Source: Paragonimus skrjabini miyazakii
Lineage: Eukaryota > Platyhelminthes > Trematoda > Plagiorchiida > Troglotrematidae
DNA: 64,000 nt
Assembly: GCA_014338405.1 (NCBI GenBank)
Contig: JTDE01000026.1
Span: 167,219 to 231,218, forward strand
Direction of reading: 5' to 3'
Positions 25,201 to 37,179 of the stretch are shown piece by piece (the first letter of the stretch is position 1; each line of letters opens with the position of its first letter). The notes beneath the pieces are model-generated. The model worked only from the letters and a program-made list of their open reading frames with translations. It was not told the DNA's origin and did no database searches. The translations under genes and the position numbers were made by a program.

Positions 25201-25436
25201 AGGTTAATGTTAACACCAAAAAATGTTTCCCCTTATACAGAACAGTTGCGTCACCTACTTATCAAGGTCCAGTTATCGTTCTACCAGTCTCCATTTGTGT
25301 CATGCAGATTTGAACCTGTAAAATACATTAAACCTGCTTTGACTATTGTCAAAATTTGAATGTGGCATTAGACGCACCAAAGTATAGAACTACAATGGTT
25401 TTTTGAGTTAAATTCCTAGATGATGCTAAAAAATAC
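22266..25436. other. No gene seen
   Basis: AT-rich. An open frame of 111 codons at 23449-23114, minus, has no family motif and no convincing splice borders. If the exon at 25437 belongs to the gene at 17101, a linking exon (phase 1 in, phase 0 out) should lie here or further down; none was identified. Confidence 0.4.
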
Positions 25437-25728
25437 CTTCAGTTATGAATACTGAAGACGGAGATGGACCTGGCAGTTCGGATTGAGGGGTTCGGGGTTC
25501 GTTTTTACGCCAAACTTTATATTCGCTCTGCAAATACTGCATCCGCAAGCGAACCGATATCATCAATGCGTTAGAGGTTGAACGCATAAGATCAGGCTTC
25601 GCAGTTGTTAAACGTCGATAGACATAGAAAATGGTTGCTTCACTTAAAACTGAATTGGATAATCTTGTTGCGTTTGATAAAGTTACTTCGTGTCTTTGAC
25701 CGTTTAATTCTATCAAACAGTGTCGCAT
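25437..25728 (-). CDS. Possible first coding exon of an unrecognised protein
   Basis: Minus-strand exon of 292 nt. ATG at 25728 in a fair context (ACCAATG), with an in-frame TAA two codons upstream, so this is likely the true start. It runs 97 codons to the donor ACTGAAG|GTATTT at 25437, ending in phase 1; reading through stops after three more codons. The peptide begins MRHCLIELNGQRHEVTLSN, continues with a helical stretch (RLSNSVLSEATIFYVYRRL and LMISVRLRMQYLQSEYKVW), and ends in a Pro/Ser-rich piece. No domain is recognised. It lies 8.3 kb upstream of the 17101 exon on the same strand, but phase 1 does not fit that phase-0 acceptor, so it needs a missing exon or is a separate gene. Confidence 0.5.
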
Positions 25729-26939
25729 TGGTTACATTTTATTTTCTGTGAACTGTGGCCCTTGTCAATCACAACTTTCGATCTTCTACATGAATGATTG
25801 CCAATTAGTGATCTTCGACCATACTGTTAATATATGTTCATGTTTACACTTTCAGTTACACGACTGAATTTAGTTATAGTCGTGTTTGAGTCCGTTCATG
25901 TTCTTTCCTACACTGCTTCATAGATATTGCCTAGTACTGTATGTTTATTCATCAAACCAGTAAACAAATACTGGGCTTCCAGAAATTCTATCGCGTATTT
26001 CGTGTTTGTTTAAAGAACGATGTCTAAGGCAGCACTGTTGAACATGTGCCCAGTATGACCCTTTTGACCAGAGCTCAACAAAAATTAGTAATGTTTCTTG
26101 GTGTTTAATTCATATCCATATACTCTTGTAAGAAAAATTTGGCCGGTTTTGTCGTCGTCATTTTTTGCATTTGCATATTACGATTATTTTATTGACTGTT
26201 GTCTTCCATCCCCATGGTACATTTAAAGCTGCTGAAAGTGTTGGGAAACATGTAGATGTCAACCGATTCGGAGAACTAACATTGAATTAGGCAAAATCTG
26301 TGAACCAATGAGAGACCAGGATTTGAGAAGACATAAAGTCGGTCACAACTAAATGGCTGCACACAAATGAACACGCACTTAGAAATATATAACCACAACG
26401 GTCAATAATCAACAATAAGCAGTCATTGTTGTATATCTTCAAAAGAGGATGTGACTAACCTGGATGATTTACAAAGTTAACAGTAAGCAACTATTCAGAT
26501 TTGGGGTCTAACGGTCAAAGACAAGATGTAAGCAATCCGAATTCAAATCGAAGGGTCGACGGCATCAAGAGATAGCAAATGTGGCTTCAGGTCAAAAGTT
26601 CAATCTACCATTTCTATAAAGACAGACATCCGTCGAACCTTGCTAATCGCCAAGCTGAATCCTATACGCCCAAGCTCTTACGCACTAATAATGTCACCTC
26701 TTTCAGAGGCAATGAGTTTTCAATTTGGTTATCATGCCTGACCAACAGCCGAACACTGACAGCTAGTTTGTTTATCGGTCACGCGTAAACTTATGCAGGA
26801 TTATATCCGACAGAAAGGAAAAGATAATCGAAAATGGATTTGACCAGTTTCATGCGACCGAAGTCATGCATTTTCGCCATCACTGAATACTATTTTGGCA
26901 ACACAAAGCTGCTCGTGTCAGCATGTGAATGAGACCTAT
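25729..26939. other. No gene seen; possible promoter region for the 25728 exon
   Basis: Upstream of the ATG at 25728, minus strand. AT-rich, with no clear core promoter. Nothing else recognised. Confidence 0.35.
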
Positions 26940-27510
26940 GGACCACAGGGGCAGACAGTTTAAGGGTGCCTACAGATAGGTTTTTTATGGCTAAAAATGG
27001 ACAAGTAGTCCTGAACCTTCTGGAAGGAATTTGTGGAAATTTCCACCCTGAAGTGTTCCCAACTACGTTAGCTTCTATAATCCACTCAAACCTAGAAACG
27101 AACATACACGTCTGTCGTGCTTGTCTTAATAAAGAATCGGCACTTATTGAAAATGTTCAGGGATGGGCCAGTAGAAGAATTATGGGGATCAGAAAAATCC
27201 CTTAACCGGAAAGACTGACAGAATCTGGTCAATCATTAATGAACTACGAACATCTCAGGGGAGACCTAATTCCTACTTACAAAATTCTTTGCACTCCGGG
27301 TCCTCCATTGGCACACATTCCACTAAATGAAGAATGTTTAAAAGGTCACTCGCTGAAACTTAGTAGTAGAACAAGCAGGTTACTTTGTAGACTGAACTAA
27401 TTCACAATTAGAGTCTGTTCATATTGAAATACGTTGTCTGACGCTGTGGTCACGGTTGAATCGACTGAGAGTTTCAACATATTACACGACTGGCACACGT
27501 GAAAGACAAT
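26940..27510 (+). pseudogene. CR1-like non-LTR retrotransposon RT tail (remnant)
   Basis: Plus-strand remnant of the C-terminal end of a LINE reverse transcriptase. In order: IIHSNLETNIHVCRACLNKES (family: VRPxLEYAxxVWSP.LxKD), ALIENVQGWASRRIMGIRKIP (IExVQRRATKxIxGLR), PERLTESGQSLMNYEHLRGDLIPTYKIL (YxxRLxxLxLxSLEYRRLRGDLIxTYKIL), and KGHSLKLSSRTSRLL, then NTLSDAVVTVESTESFN (RxFFSxRVVxxWNSLPxxVVxAxSVxxFK). These blocks span 26966-27480 with several stops and at least one frame change. The RT active-site part (YADD), endonuclease and ORF1 are missing. CR1 or a close relative is the best fit; I cannot separate subfamilies by eye. Confidence 0.7.
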
Positions 27511-30500
27511 CGATAATACAAGTCTCCTAACCGTTATTCTAACCCAATTTTACAAGCTGTTGACTGCGCATATCTGGCGAAATGTTGTATCAGTGTGTTT
27601 CAGTGTACACTGTTGAAGTAATTGCAGCAGGCAGCTTTATTGAATCCAACATTTATTTATTTCCATTCATTTTTTCTTTATACCTATAAGCCATCCAATA
27701 ATTTCTCATCGACTAACACAGGGACTGGAACGCACAAACAAAGGTTTTTCTATCTCCTGTTACAACCTGTAAACCTAAGAAATTACGGACAAATACTCAC
27801 ATTATATACCAATTCTTTTTATTGCTCTTTATTTTGATATCGTTTATTCCGGTCCATGAGCTGAGCAGGTATCACCATGGGTTCTTGTGTTACAAGATTA
27901 ATGTAGCAGTATTTGTTCAATGATATTGTGAATCTTAACGCCTGCTGACAACGTTTCTTGCCCTCTGAGTGAACAGATGGCTACAGTAGATAGTGTCGTT
28001 TACACGACTATTCCACGTTCAGACTCTTATGCACTGGTAACCAAAACTGATGATACAAAATACAAGTGTTGCTTATTTCAAGTTACACAAAGCCCAAATC
28101 TCACGTCACCAAAGGATACAATTAGTTGTATTCCCACCTTAGACCAGTGCCCCGTGGTGATAAATTGCATAGCTATTCCAATGGGTCCACAAAAGCGTGG
28201 GATATGACTATCAAGTTTGGGCCCAATAGACTAAATTCGGCCGTCAGAGCAAACACTTGGTTAGAAACAGTACCATGATTGCCATTGTGGCAAAATACCA
28301 GAGAATTATACTTAGACTAGTACCTAAGCCGTGGTAAATTGTGGTTGCTTGTACGTTTTGGTTGTGCTTGATTGTCAAATGTATGGTTGTCCCCAGTAAC
28401 GATCAACACATTTTCAAACATCGGCGCATAGGACTAACAAATTTCATGGTAGACATTTGTCTTCAGAACTTTGTGCTCAAGAAGCAACAGTGACTGACAA
28501 CGACCCCTCGTTGACTTCAAGATGAGCTGGAAAAATGTTTGTCGATTTTGGCGTTTATCACACGTGTGTAAGTTAATACTAACACCAGCCTACCACTTAT
28601 TTGAAAATAATTGTAAACCTATGCAAAGAAGCTGTCCATAAGTTGTTGAGAAATAGAAGCAGTAATCCACTTTGGCTATTCCATACTAATAAGTACCAGG
28701 GCAAGTAGCTTTTGAAAGCTGATTTTGTTCCATTTGCTGTAATACGACCGATGTGCAATCCACAATAGTGAAGCAAATTTATAGGGCTCTAGTTCTGGCG
28801 TGACGGCGTGACTCACTAAAATTTTCTAACTGGAGTCTCACATTGTCTGTCTGACATACAAGAGGTGTCTCACGATCACGAAGTATTGACAGTCACGAAG
28901 GTAAAACAAGCTGTTAGATTTGATCCTAAAACTATCGTTTCAGTCGCTTAGAGCCTCACGGTGTTCAGATTGTCAGAAGAGTTTAATAATCAGCTGCTAA
29001 TTAGCGTGTTGTTTACGTTCTCTGCATATGCAGTAAATTGATGTACACACACAAGGAAAACCCTGCAGGCCAAATCATGGGTGCAGTTCAATTAGTCCAT
29101 TAAATACATCGCTTAACGAACGTTTCACAACCTCTGAATACTGGATAATGATAAAAAATGTGAGTTATGGTCAAGTGCTTAACCGATTCATTTCCAAGTC
29201 GCTGCAAGCCTGTGCTAGCTTATGTTGAGGTCATGATGTCATTACACGTCGGCGAATTTGTTTGTGTTTGGCAAACTAGAGTTGTGCACCAAAGGCACAC
29301 ATATGCACAACAGCTAAAAGCAAAAACAAAGGGATATGACTTATGTTCATTGGACTCATTTTTGTTTCGGACATTTAGTCAGGGAATTCCCAGAAGTCGC
29401 AAAAGCGAACGGATTACTGGGGAGATTTTTAGGTGCAGTGTGAGGTTCTTTGAGCAAACCAAGAACTGGTTAACTGTCGCTGAGTGCAATGAATTACAAA
29501 ATTGTCTATGATTGATCGTGCGTCAATACGTAAAGATGAGCACAAAAACCAGGAATGCGGCCGAAAGTCGAGCATCTTGAGTGAAGAATTAATTGACGAA
29601 TTACTGGAGAGGTTCATGAAAGATCCATCCCTAACTTCACATATTCTCTGAGTACGCGTGATAACTTGCTTTGAAAACGCTTCATTGCTCATTATTTTAG
29701 GAGGATACCTCAATTTTTGACTGATAACTGTGAAAAAATACAGCATATAGCTTTCGACATAGTACCGTAGCGAGCAAGAAAATAAGAGGTCTTGTTTTCA
29801 AACTCATGAAGCGCCGCGAGAAACAACGCGCAATTTGCTGACTTGATAAAGTGGATTTTAACTTACCCCGCACACGCACCAAGGAGCGTACGTTAAAAGG
29901 CGTGAAACCGTCATGAACCGTCGCGGACTCATTCTGTATTTGCCCTGTGCCACGACGAAAGACTGGATGATACACCACGCCCGTAAAAAAGAGCCATACA
30001 GCGTGGAACGTTGCACCCAGTGTCTGATGGTTGTGTTAAACCGGCAAAATCAAATACAATTATTAACAATATTGCAACAGTCCAAAAAGTGTATATACAA
30101 AAAGATAAATGTGAGTTTTAAATGCGTCGTCACCATCAGTCATCAAGGATGCGCCGTTTCAATGTTTTGTAGCGCAGTATCTCTGGAAGTGCCACCAAAG
30201 TATCTGGCTAGCAAGGTTTACTTCTTTTCCCTTCTACCGTCGCAAATGAAAATGTGTCAACTATCAATATGAACGACGTGAGGACTATTATGGTTCGTGC
30301 AATGTTTCCTATGTGATTCGGTCAGTAAGTGTAAGCATATTCAACACAAATGTTCAAACAGGAACTTTATACTGAGTCGCCGGACGAACGACAAATGTCA
30401 CAACGTTTTCCAAACAGTTTGAAAGCCGATAACAACAAGTAGCCCCGCAATATCTTTGCGTTTCCTTTGGATTCGTGATATGTGTATTACAAAACTATCT

Positions 30501-33500
30501 ACGGCAAAATGCCAGTGACCGCATAATTACCTCGTACACTGCCTGACCTCACAATAAATCAACTTCACCGTTTGCTTGTATTCTATCTTATCCGTAATTA
30601 CGACAAACATTCCAGTACGACGTCCGGTTATTAGTCTCCCTTTTGGTACTTCATTTTGTCCAATGCTTTGAATTCATTAGATGTCTGATTAGGGACTGTC
30701 GGTTATTGGAACTTAACTTATTCAGCAATTTGACAATCCTCTTTGTTATGAAAACGCAGTCCCCACTCAACTTCAAAAATCAGTGTACGTACGATTCACT
30801 GACATGCTCAGAACTTTCGGACATTTGGCAGTCGTTTCTGATTTGACCACTATAATAACATGTCCTGATCTCATTATATGTTAGCACAGGTATGTACCGA
30901 CCCTTCATGGTGATGAGTCAGTTAGGCACATGGCCACGAGTCAGCATCCAAAGCCATTAAATCTACATAGCAAAAGTAAGTAAGGAAGACTATCCAAACG
31001 ATCATATAATCAGCCAATCGTTGATTAAGTATTGACTTTCAGTTGCAAATTGTGAGGCAGGCTTAATGAACGAAATCGTACATTGAAACGAGAAAGATTA
31101 TCAACACCAAACAGAATCGCAAATGTGAAGAATAGGGATATATATATGTAATGGTAAGAGTTCGAAATGTCATGTGTCTGTCCTTGTTTGGATTGATCAA
31201 GCTGAAGTAGTCTGAATGCGGTTTGAACCACCGACTTTCTAGTGACCAGTCAAAGTTTCCACCCACAAATAGTTGACTCGATAAACACTATTGGTAGTAA
31301 GCAACCAGTATGACTACTAAGGTTCATGTGTGGTCCTATTTGTCGAATAGTTACCGTATGAGAAACAAGGGAGGACACGATAAATCTCCACCTAAGATCC
31401 ACCCATACAGCTATGGATAAAAGTTTGAATTTCTCGAAAGGAAGCTAGTTTCTGTTATTTCTACATTGTCGAGCGACGGAACGACTTATCACCCATGACC
31501 TCTTTTTTGCATCAAGCACTAAGTAGCACATTGGAAACATCGTAGCAGGCAGTTAAAACATTCATTTACTTCATGTCCCCACTAAAATTTAAAACTACGT
31601 GGCTCAAAATGGTGGAATTCCTGCATCCCAAAACTACCAAAAGCAGTGTTCGTCGGATCCCGTTTAATTAGCGCAAGGGCACTTTCTCAGCCAAATCACA
31701 AAAATGTGACCGCAAACGATGTTCACATTTGAGAACTGAAAAGAAAACCAGGGCAATCTGTTAAGAGTTGCAAGTAAACATTGTGTTACAGTGTTTTGTT
31801 TTACCCCTTAGTTTCATTTAAGTGCACGTAGCTTTGGCTGCACAACGCTTGCTTCAGCTAATAGCTGCACACTCGATCCTATATACCCACTCGGTTTTAT
31901 AGAACAGAATTCCAAATTATCCGTTTATTTTTTCCTTGAAGATTTTACGCCTTTGTTGTTTTTCCCTGAATGAAACACTGATAAATTGCATCCTCTGAGT
32001 TTGTGAAATTTTTACCTCTACATATTTTAATTTCACATGATGATCAAAACAGCAGCATGCCACCGTTTTTGACACTGTCATTAGAGCTTATTTGCAGAAT
32101 GGTTAAACAATTTGGGACTTTTGCTTTAATCAGAATAAGATAATTTCATTAGAAAAACTGCAAAGTCAACAACTTATTCAGTCTTCCTTCGGCGTTACAT
32201 CCGCGATGTTTTCGTTCTATTGAAATGTCAACAAGATTTATCAGCCGTCATTCGTCTGTTTGATTAAATGCTACTTTCTATCATACATATGTCCCAAACG
32301 TAATCAGAATCCTCGTTTCATATCTCATTGGTAAACCCACAAAGGTTTCAGAATAAAACTGCATTGCCTTCTGTTTATTTGATAGCATCCCACATCGGGC
32401 GGTATATAACTGTTATTAATTTCATACCCCATAAACGGATACAAAATTAGTTGCCTTACTTACACAACAATGAAAACTTACTCTGTTCTTATGGTTTTGT
32501 GATAATCAATAAACGCTTTTAGTGCATTGTAAGACACTAGCCACTCTCATTACCATCCCAATAACAAATATTAAATTAATCAAACCGTAAGTTTCAGTTA
32601 TTCAGGTAGAGATAAAAACTTTAATCATACTCCCTTGCTTTAAGTGTGACCTTGCATGAAAATACTCGAACCTTGGTTTTATCAGACATTCAAAAACATG
32701 GCCCTGTTGGCGACTTTACACGGCTGTTATACCACATTTTACTGCTAACCTTGAACCCAAAAGACACATATCCCGTGGTTAAATCCACGTCTCGTACTCA
32801 TTCTGTTTCCGTTATACAACATAACATATAAGCCGCAGAAGTGTGCTTTCATCCGACCGAATAGTGGTCGGTTTGACCAAATACATCAACAGCGTAGTTG
32901 TTGCACACCTAATCAACTGTGACCATCGGTTACGGTCCGCTTTTCTGTGTACTTTACAGAGTTGCAGTCAAACACTCGAAAGTCGTCTGACAATGAACGT
33001 TAGTCGCCGCTAAATTGACGACTGCTTAGTTACCTATTTCGATCCTTTGATGAAACGATAAATGTTTCCAGCCGTGTTGCCACCATGGCTCAACGGTGTG
33101 TATTCCTGTTCAAACGTTATGAGATAACGAATTGGTTGGCTCTAAACCTCTCATCACCCGCACTAATGACTTTTCCTATGAGCAATGGGACCACATTTTA
33201 TCGTACATTTACAAGGCTTTATTTCGTCTAATGGTATTTTCTCATATCTCTTCCAGTCGCCTACGTATTGTATTTAATTTGACCAACCTGTGCAACCTCA
33301 CTGAACTGCTGCCGCGTAATCAAAAATGAGCATCATCCACAGTCTCATTGTATGACTCAGTTGGAAGTTTGCTGGAATTTCAAACTAGCACTTATCTCTT
33401 TATTTATATATGGGCAACTTTCGTTGTGAGATAATTAATTATATGCTTGAAGTAGCTTGCGCTTGTTTAAATAAAAAAATGAGGCCAGAAACTCACAGCT

Positions 33501-33981
33501 TTATGGTGTTATGTAACAAAAAGTAAACAACCGCGAGCCATGCCATGTCATCTAAACGTTCACATGTATGTACCTCTAATACGTATGTACGATAGAACAA
33601 CAAATATTTAGTGTCACTCTCAGTGTTTCGTTTCAATATTTTGGTCTGTTAGAACATCCAGAAGACAGCGGGGTCTCAAACTGCTTTGTTCGATCATTTT
33701 CATTGGGCAAACACAACCACAAACCATTTGATCAAATTATATTTTAAACAAATTGGAATAAGACGCCATAAGATGTTTTTATTCGTAAGAGATATATGGC
33801 ATCACGTTTAGGCAAGATAAGCGTTCAATGCTAGTCGGACCAGCGGGTGAATATAGTTCAAATGACCTATGCACAAGTTTCTATTGGCCATGCAATACAT
33901 GCGAGATTTTCCTGTAGGTATACAGTTTGAAAGTAAAGGCTTACAACGGGATTACCTCTGCTATCGACAACAGCTCGTAAG
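27511..33981. other. No supported gene
   Basis: 6.5 kb of AT-rich sequence. The longest frames are 115 codons at 29167-29511 plus, 120 codons at 29913-30272 plus and 106 codons at 29746-29429 minus. They lie together, but none has recognisable motifs, and codon content looks unremarkable. The 29.1-30.3 kb cluster could be an old repeat. Confidence 0.45.
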
Positions 33982-34214
33982 CAGATACGGGACATCGTTA
34001 AAATGATTCCGAAAGCTTTGCCAACCTGATGTGTTGATCACTGTCGACCGACTGAGATTCAGTAGCACTCGCACCTCAACTCTTCACACTGTTACAGCGC
34101 CATTTCGTAAGGTGTTCATGAATCCTCCCCGACAGTAGCCAAGTTATGTTCTCAAATTAGCCTACTGGAAAACAACAAGCTACAAAGTAGGTACGGAATG
34201 ACAAAAAAGAGATA

Positions 34215-34289
34215 TATCTCGCGAGATGTGAACATTTCGACTTACTCTCATCAGTCACTAACGTAAAACTAGCACATTTTGTACAAACT
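34215..34289 (-). repeat. Left inverted terminal repeat of PLE-A copy 2
   Basis: Near-complete reverse complement of 36015-36090, from the ATATCTCGCGAG end to CAAACT. Better preserved than its counterpart in copy 1. Confidence 0.8.
34221..34258 (-). ncRNA. Hammerhead-ribozyme-like motif, reverse strand, PLE-A copy 2 left end
   Basis: On the minus strand: GTGA, CTGATGA (34254-34248), stem II region GAGTAAGTC, GAAA, then TGT-TC-ACA and cleavage triplet ATC, followed by TCGC. Stem I is GTGA/TCGC (one G-U pair), stem III is A-U plus 3 bp, and stem II has two pairs. All core positions are kept. Because it is antisense to the element, only a reverse transcript could form it. Confidence 0.6.
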
Positions 34290-35946
34290 ACACCATCAAT
34301 GAGGTCAAAGAAATGACTGGCCTTGTCTTCCTCATGCTAGACAAGGGCTCTGGCGTCGTTGTAATAAAGGAAGAGAACTATGTAGCCAAGATGAATATGG
34401 TATTTTCTGATGCACGGAAATTCCAATTGGATCCCAGGCCTAGCAACAATTTCCTGACTGAAAAACAAGTATCAAGGAAACTAAAGATATTGATGTTACA
34501 TAGATATATTTCTGAGGTTCACCAAAAACCCATAAGACCGGTATCCCACTACGACCGATATTATTCACGAACAACTCGGTATGCCACAAGCTGGCGCGAG
34601 GGTTAGTGGATATCCTCAAACCAGTTCGTGAATCGTTATCCCCCAATTGTGTTCGTAGTTCCTTGGAGCTAGCGGAAATTTTGGAGAACAATTCAGTAAG
34701 TCCAAAGATGATGTACTCGGTCGATGTAGACTATTTATTTACTAATGTACCGCTGCGGGAAACTGTCGAAATTTTATGATTTTACTTTTAGTCAAAATGT
34801 AAGTGTAAGCATTCCATTAGATCTTCTTAAGGATCTCATTTTTGCTTGTACAGAAAACATTCCGTTCGAAGGTGTTAACTATAGACAGATTGATGGTGTA
34901 GCCATGGGTAGCCCACTGGACCCCATATTGGCGGATGTATTTTTGGGAATGCTTGAAAGGCAATTTCACGAAAGGGTTTCGGCGGTCCTGCTTTACAAAC
35001 GTTACGTGGACGACATTTTGGACTATATTGATGATTGTGCTTTTACTCCATTTTATAACTATTTGAACTCCCTCTACCCAAACCTTTCTGTATCTTATGA
35101 GGTGGAAGTTAATAATTGCTTGCCGTTCTTAGACATTCTTATAACCAGGCGTCAACACGGTACATTGCAGCGATCTGTTTATCGCAAGCCAACTTGGAGT
35201 GGACAATATTTGCAGTTCTCCAGCTTCGCGACTATCGTTTATAAACGAGGGCTAGTGAAAACGTAATTCCACGGAGCCAGAGTGATTTGCACAGCAGCTC
35301 AATTGGGGAAAGAAGAAAAGTTTATTAGAGAAACGCTGGTGGATAACGGCTACCCTGAAAAGTTTGTGGATATCCACAGTAAGATGAAAGAACCAAAAGT
35401 GATAAGCTGCAGTGCGAAGAAATGGAACATATTTCTGCAAATTCAATTCAATGATGACCACTTGACTAACAGGATTAGTCACAAATTGATGTCAGCGTTG
35501 CAACGCACCTACCCAGCTACCCAACTACGCGTCCTGCTAAGTACTAAGGCCTTGGCTCTTCATAGCGGTGATACACACTAAACCAATCAATCTGTCTCCC
35601 ACGTAATATACCAGTTCAATTGCAGTTGCGATGACGTCTACATGAGCAGGACAGATCGGCGTTTGCATCAACGTATGGCTGAGCACATTCCTAGGTGGTT
35701 ATCAACTGCAATCTCACAAACGACCTACTGATTGTAACAAGCTCGTAGACCCCGGCTTCATCGGTCGCCAGACACATCCTGACAACTGTTTACCTAGTTG
35801 ACCTTGTCAAATCGTTTAAGGTATCGTTAAGTAATCGTAACCCGAAACGATTAGCGAATGGCGAGGCAATGCTACTCAAGCAATATCGGCCAGTTTTGTG
35901 TGCACGGAAGGCATTGACTCAATCAACCTCCTTGCCATGGAATTGA
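34277..35946 (+). pseudogene. PLE-A copy 2 reverse transcriptase and GIY-YIG endonuclease
   Basis: Broken RT/endonuclease frame. It starts in the terminal repeat with TINEVKEMTGLVFLMLDKGSGVVVI. About 50 bp are missing near 34522 compared with copy 1, which removes the LPKIHK-like block and shifts the frame; motif A (YSVDVDYLFTNVPL) is read in a second frame and ends in a stop near 34779. The open stretch 34745-35266 then holds motif B (QIDGVAMGSPLDPILADVF), motif C (KRYVDDIL, intact) and the NNCLPFLDILITRR...VYRKPTWSGQY blocks, and ends at a nonsense codon at 35264 where copy 1 reads on. Coding resumes at about 35282-35581. The endonuclease box reads CSCDDVYMSRTDRRL, so YIG has become YMS, and later frames are broken. 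The C-terminal stop aligns at 35946. Clearly inactive. Confidence 0.85.
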
Positions 35947-36014
35947 CTACACTATTAACGCGTGAAAGGTCAGAACTATATGGTTGGTTCGTTCAACTGT
36001 TGTTGCTATACGCA

Positions 36015-36090
36015 GTTTGTATAGAATTTGCTAGTTTCACGTTGGCGACTGATGAGAGTAGATCGAAATGTTAACATCTCGCGATATATG
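36015..36090 (+). repeat. Right inverted terminal repeat of PLE-A copy 2
   Basis: From AGTTTGTATAG to CTCGCGATAT; pairs with 34215-34289. Homology to copy 1 ends within the last few bases. Confidence 0.8.
36046..36083 (+). ncRNA. Hammerhead-ribozyme-like motif, PLE-A copy 2 3' end
   Basis: Best-preserved hammerhead in the window: GCGA (36046-36049), CTGATGA (36050-36056), GAGTAGATC as a 2-bp stem II with a 5-nt loop, GAAA (36066-36069), TGT-TA-ACA stem III, cleavage triplet ATC with C at 36079, and TCGC closing a 4-bp stem I. Every invariant core base is present. The short stems are typical of ribozymes in PLE termini, which often work as dimers. Predicted cut is after 36079. Confidence 0.65.
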
Positions 36091-36289
36091 TCTTCTCTCT
36101 GTTTTGATTAAACGGATTAAGCTATATCAATGTTTTACAAAACAGATAGTCAATCTAACTTTGAGATATGACGCACATGCTGGTTGGATTTCAACTGGTA
36201 TATTCATCCGTGCAGCGCAGAAGCTAGTGTGCTTGTCAGTCAACAAGGGTTTGGCTTACGTCATTTTTAAATGGCAAACTGATGAAAGT

Positions 36290-36707
36290 AGGCTTCTTGG
36301 TAAGTTAACGAATACCGGTTGATTGTTTTCAATCTCATTTTCTTGTCCAAGTGGCTGTTTGGGTACCAATTCTGAGTCCACGACTTCCTCTTGTAAATAA
36401 GAACATTGAATGATTTGCCCATTTTACGATGCACTGCTACATTATGAAATACCGGAGTATCTCCTTTTTTTCTCTCCATAGTGTCCTGCACATTCCTGTG
36501 TACACGAATAAATTTCAGTAGAATACTCCGTACACAAGTCTCGTTTTCGCTAACTCCAAAAATGTCATCTACACGGCGTGTATAAAACGGGAATTCCGAA
36601 ATGTAAAACATTGAATTCCACTGAGAAATCGGAAAAATGCCAACAGTATTACGTAAGAGGTCCTGTGGAATGACATTTCGCTCACATCCCATCGACGACT
36701 TTTTCAA
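36290..36707 (-). pseudogene. PLE reverse transcriptase fragment
   Basis: A 146-codon open frame on the minus strand that begins near RT motif C: FYTRRVDDIF (Y of YVDD replaced by R), then a connection stretch, then TPVFHNVAVHRKMGKSFNVLIYKRKSWTQ, which aligns with the LPFLDVLVxRRxxGxFxxxVYRKxTWTGQ block of PLE RTs, and SHLDKKMRLKTI for the S.xPxxxKRxLVKTL block. It is a different family from PLE-A. Motif B and everything before it are missing, as is the endonuclease. It lies between the PLE-A copy 2 right end and the PLE-C remnant, on the strand of the latter. Confidence 0.7.
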
Positions 36708-37179
36708 AGTTCACACGCACATTATATAAAAGGGGTAAACAGCAAAACAGAAACATTGTAGTCATGTCTGAGACAGTGTCAGTTAGATGACCAAGGCGGA
36801 AGCAGCAAAATGCAGTTGAAGCGTACTCATTGACGAGAAAAATGACATTGATATTACACTGTTGTGGATCAAAAGGGTGATAGGAGTCCAGAGAGAGGGA
36901 AAGATGGTTAGAATATCCATACAGATCAAGCGGCAGGAATAAGATATTGTTGGAAAATTCGTACAAAAGAGTAAGTACATCGATTAAATTGATTAAAAAG
37001 ATTACACCAACGAACCCCTGAGCGAGAGGGGTAGTCCGTCAACTGTTACATCCTAGAAAAAAGCGCAAAGGTCAAAACTTCTAGTTTACAAAGTATATGA
37101 AAATCAAATGAAATCAAAGAGCAACAGTTACATCCTTACCAGCGTGGCGAAAGACTAGTCACCGACTGTTTCTGATTGC

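Larger units (their letters stand above)
33982..36090 (+). mobile_element. Penelope-like element PLE-A, copy 2
   Basis: Second long copy of the same element, about 2.1 kb, with the same order as copy 1: shared leader (33982-34206), left inverted terminal repeat (about 34215-34289), RT/GIY-YIG frame (34277-35946) and right terminal repeat (36015-36090). Both copies start their RT at the same residue and lack the same N-terminal part, so the shortened form was probably mobilised as such. Flanks outside 33982 and 36090 do not match those of copy 1, which argues against a plain segmental duplication. Confidence 0.85.

Noticed and set aside
25437..25728. Distant resemblance of LSEATIF to the OPA3 family
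   Set aside because: Only a few residues agree, and spacing to the following EY pair does not fit.
29167..30272. Cluster of 106-120 codon frames on both strands
   Set aside because: No motif, no splice support and frames on opposite strands overlap; kept only as a remark.
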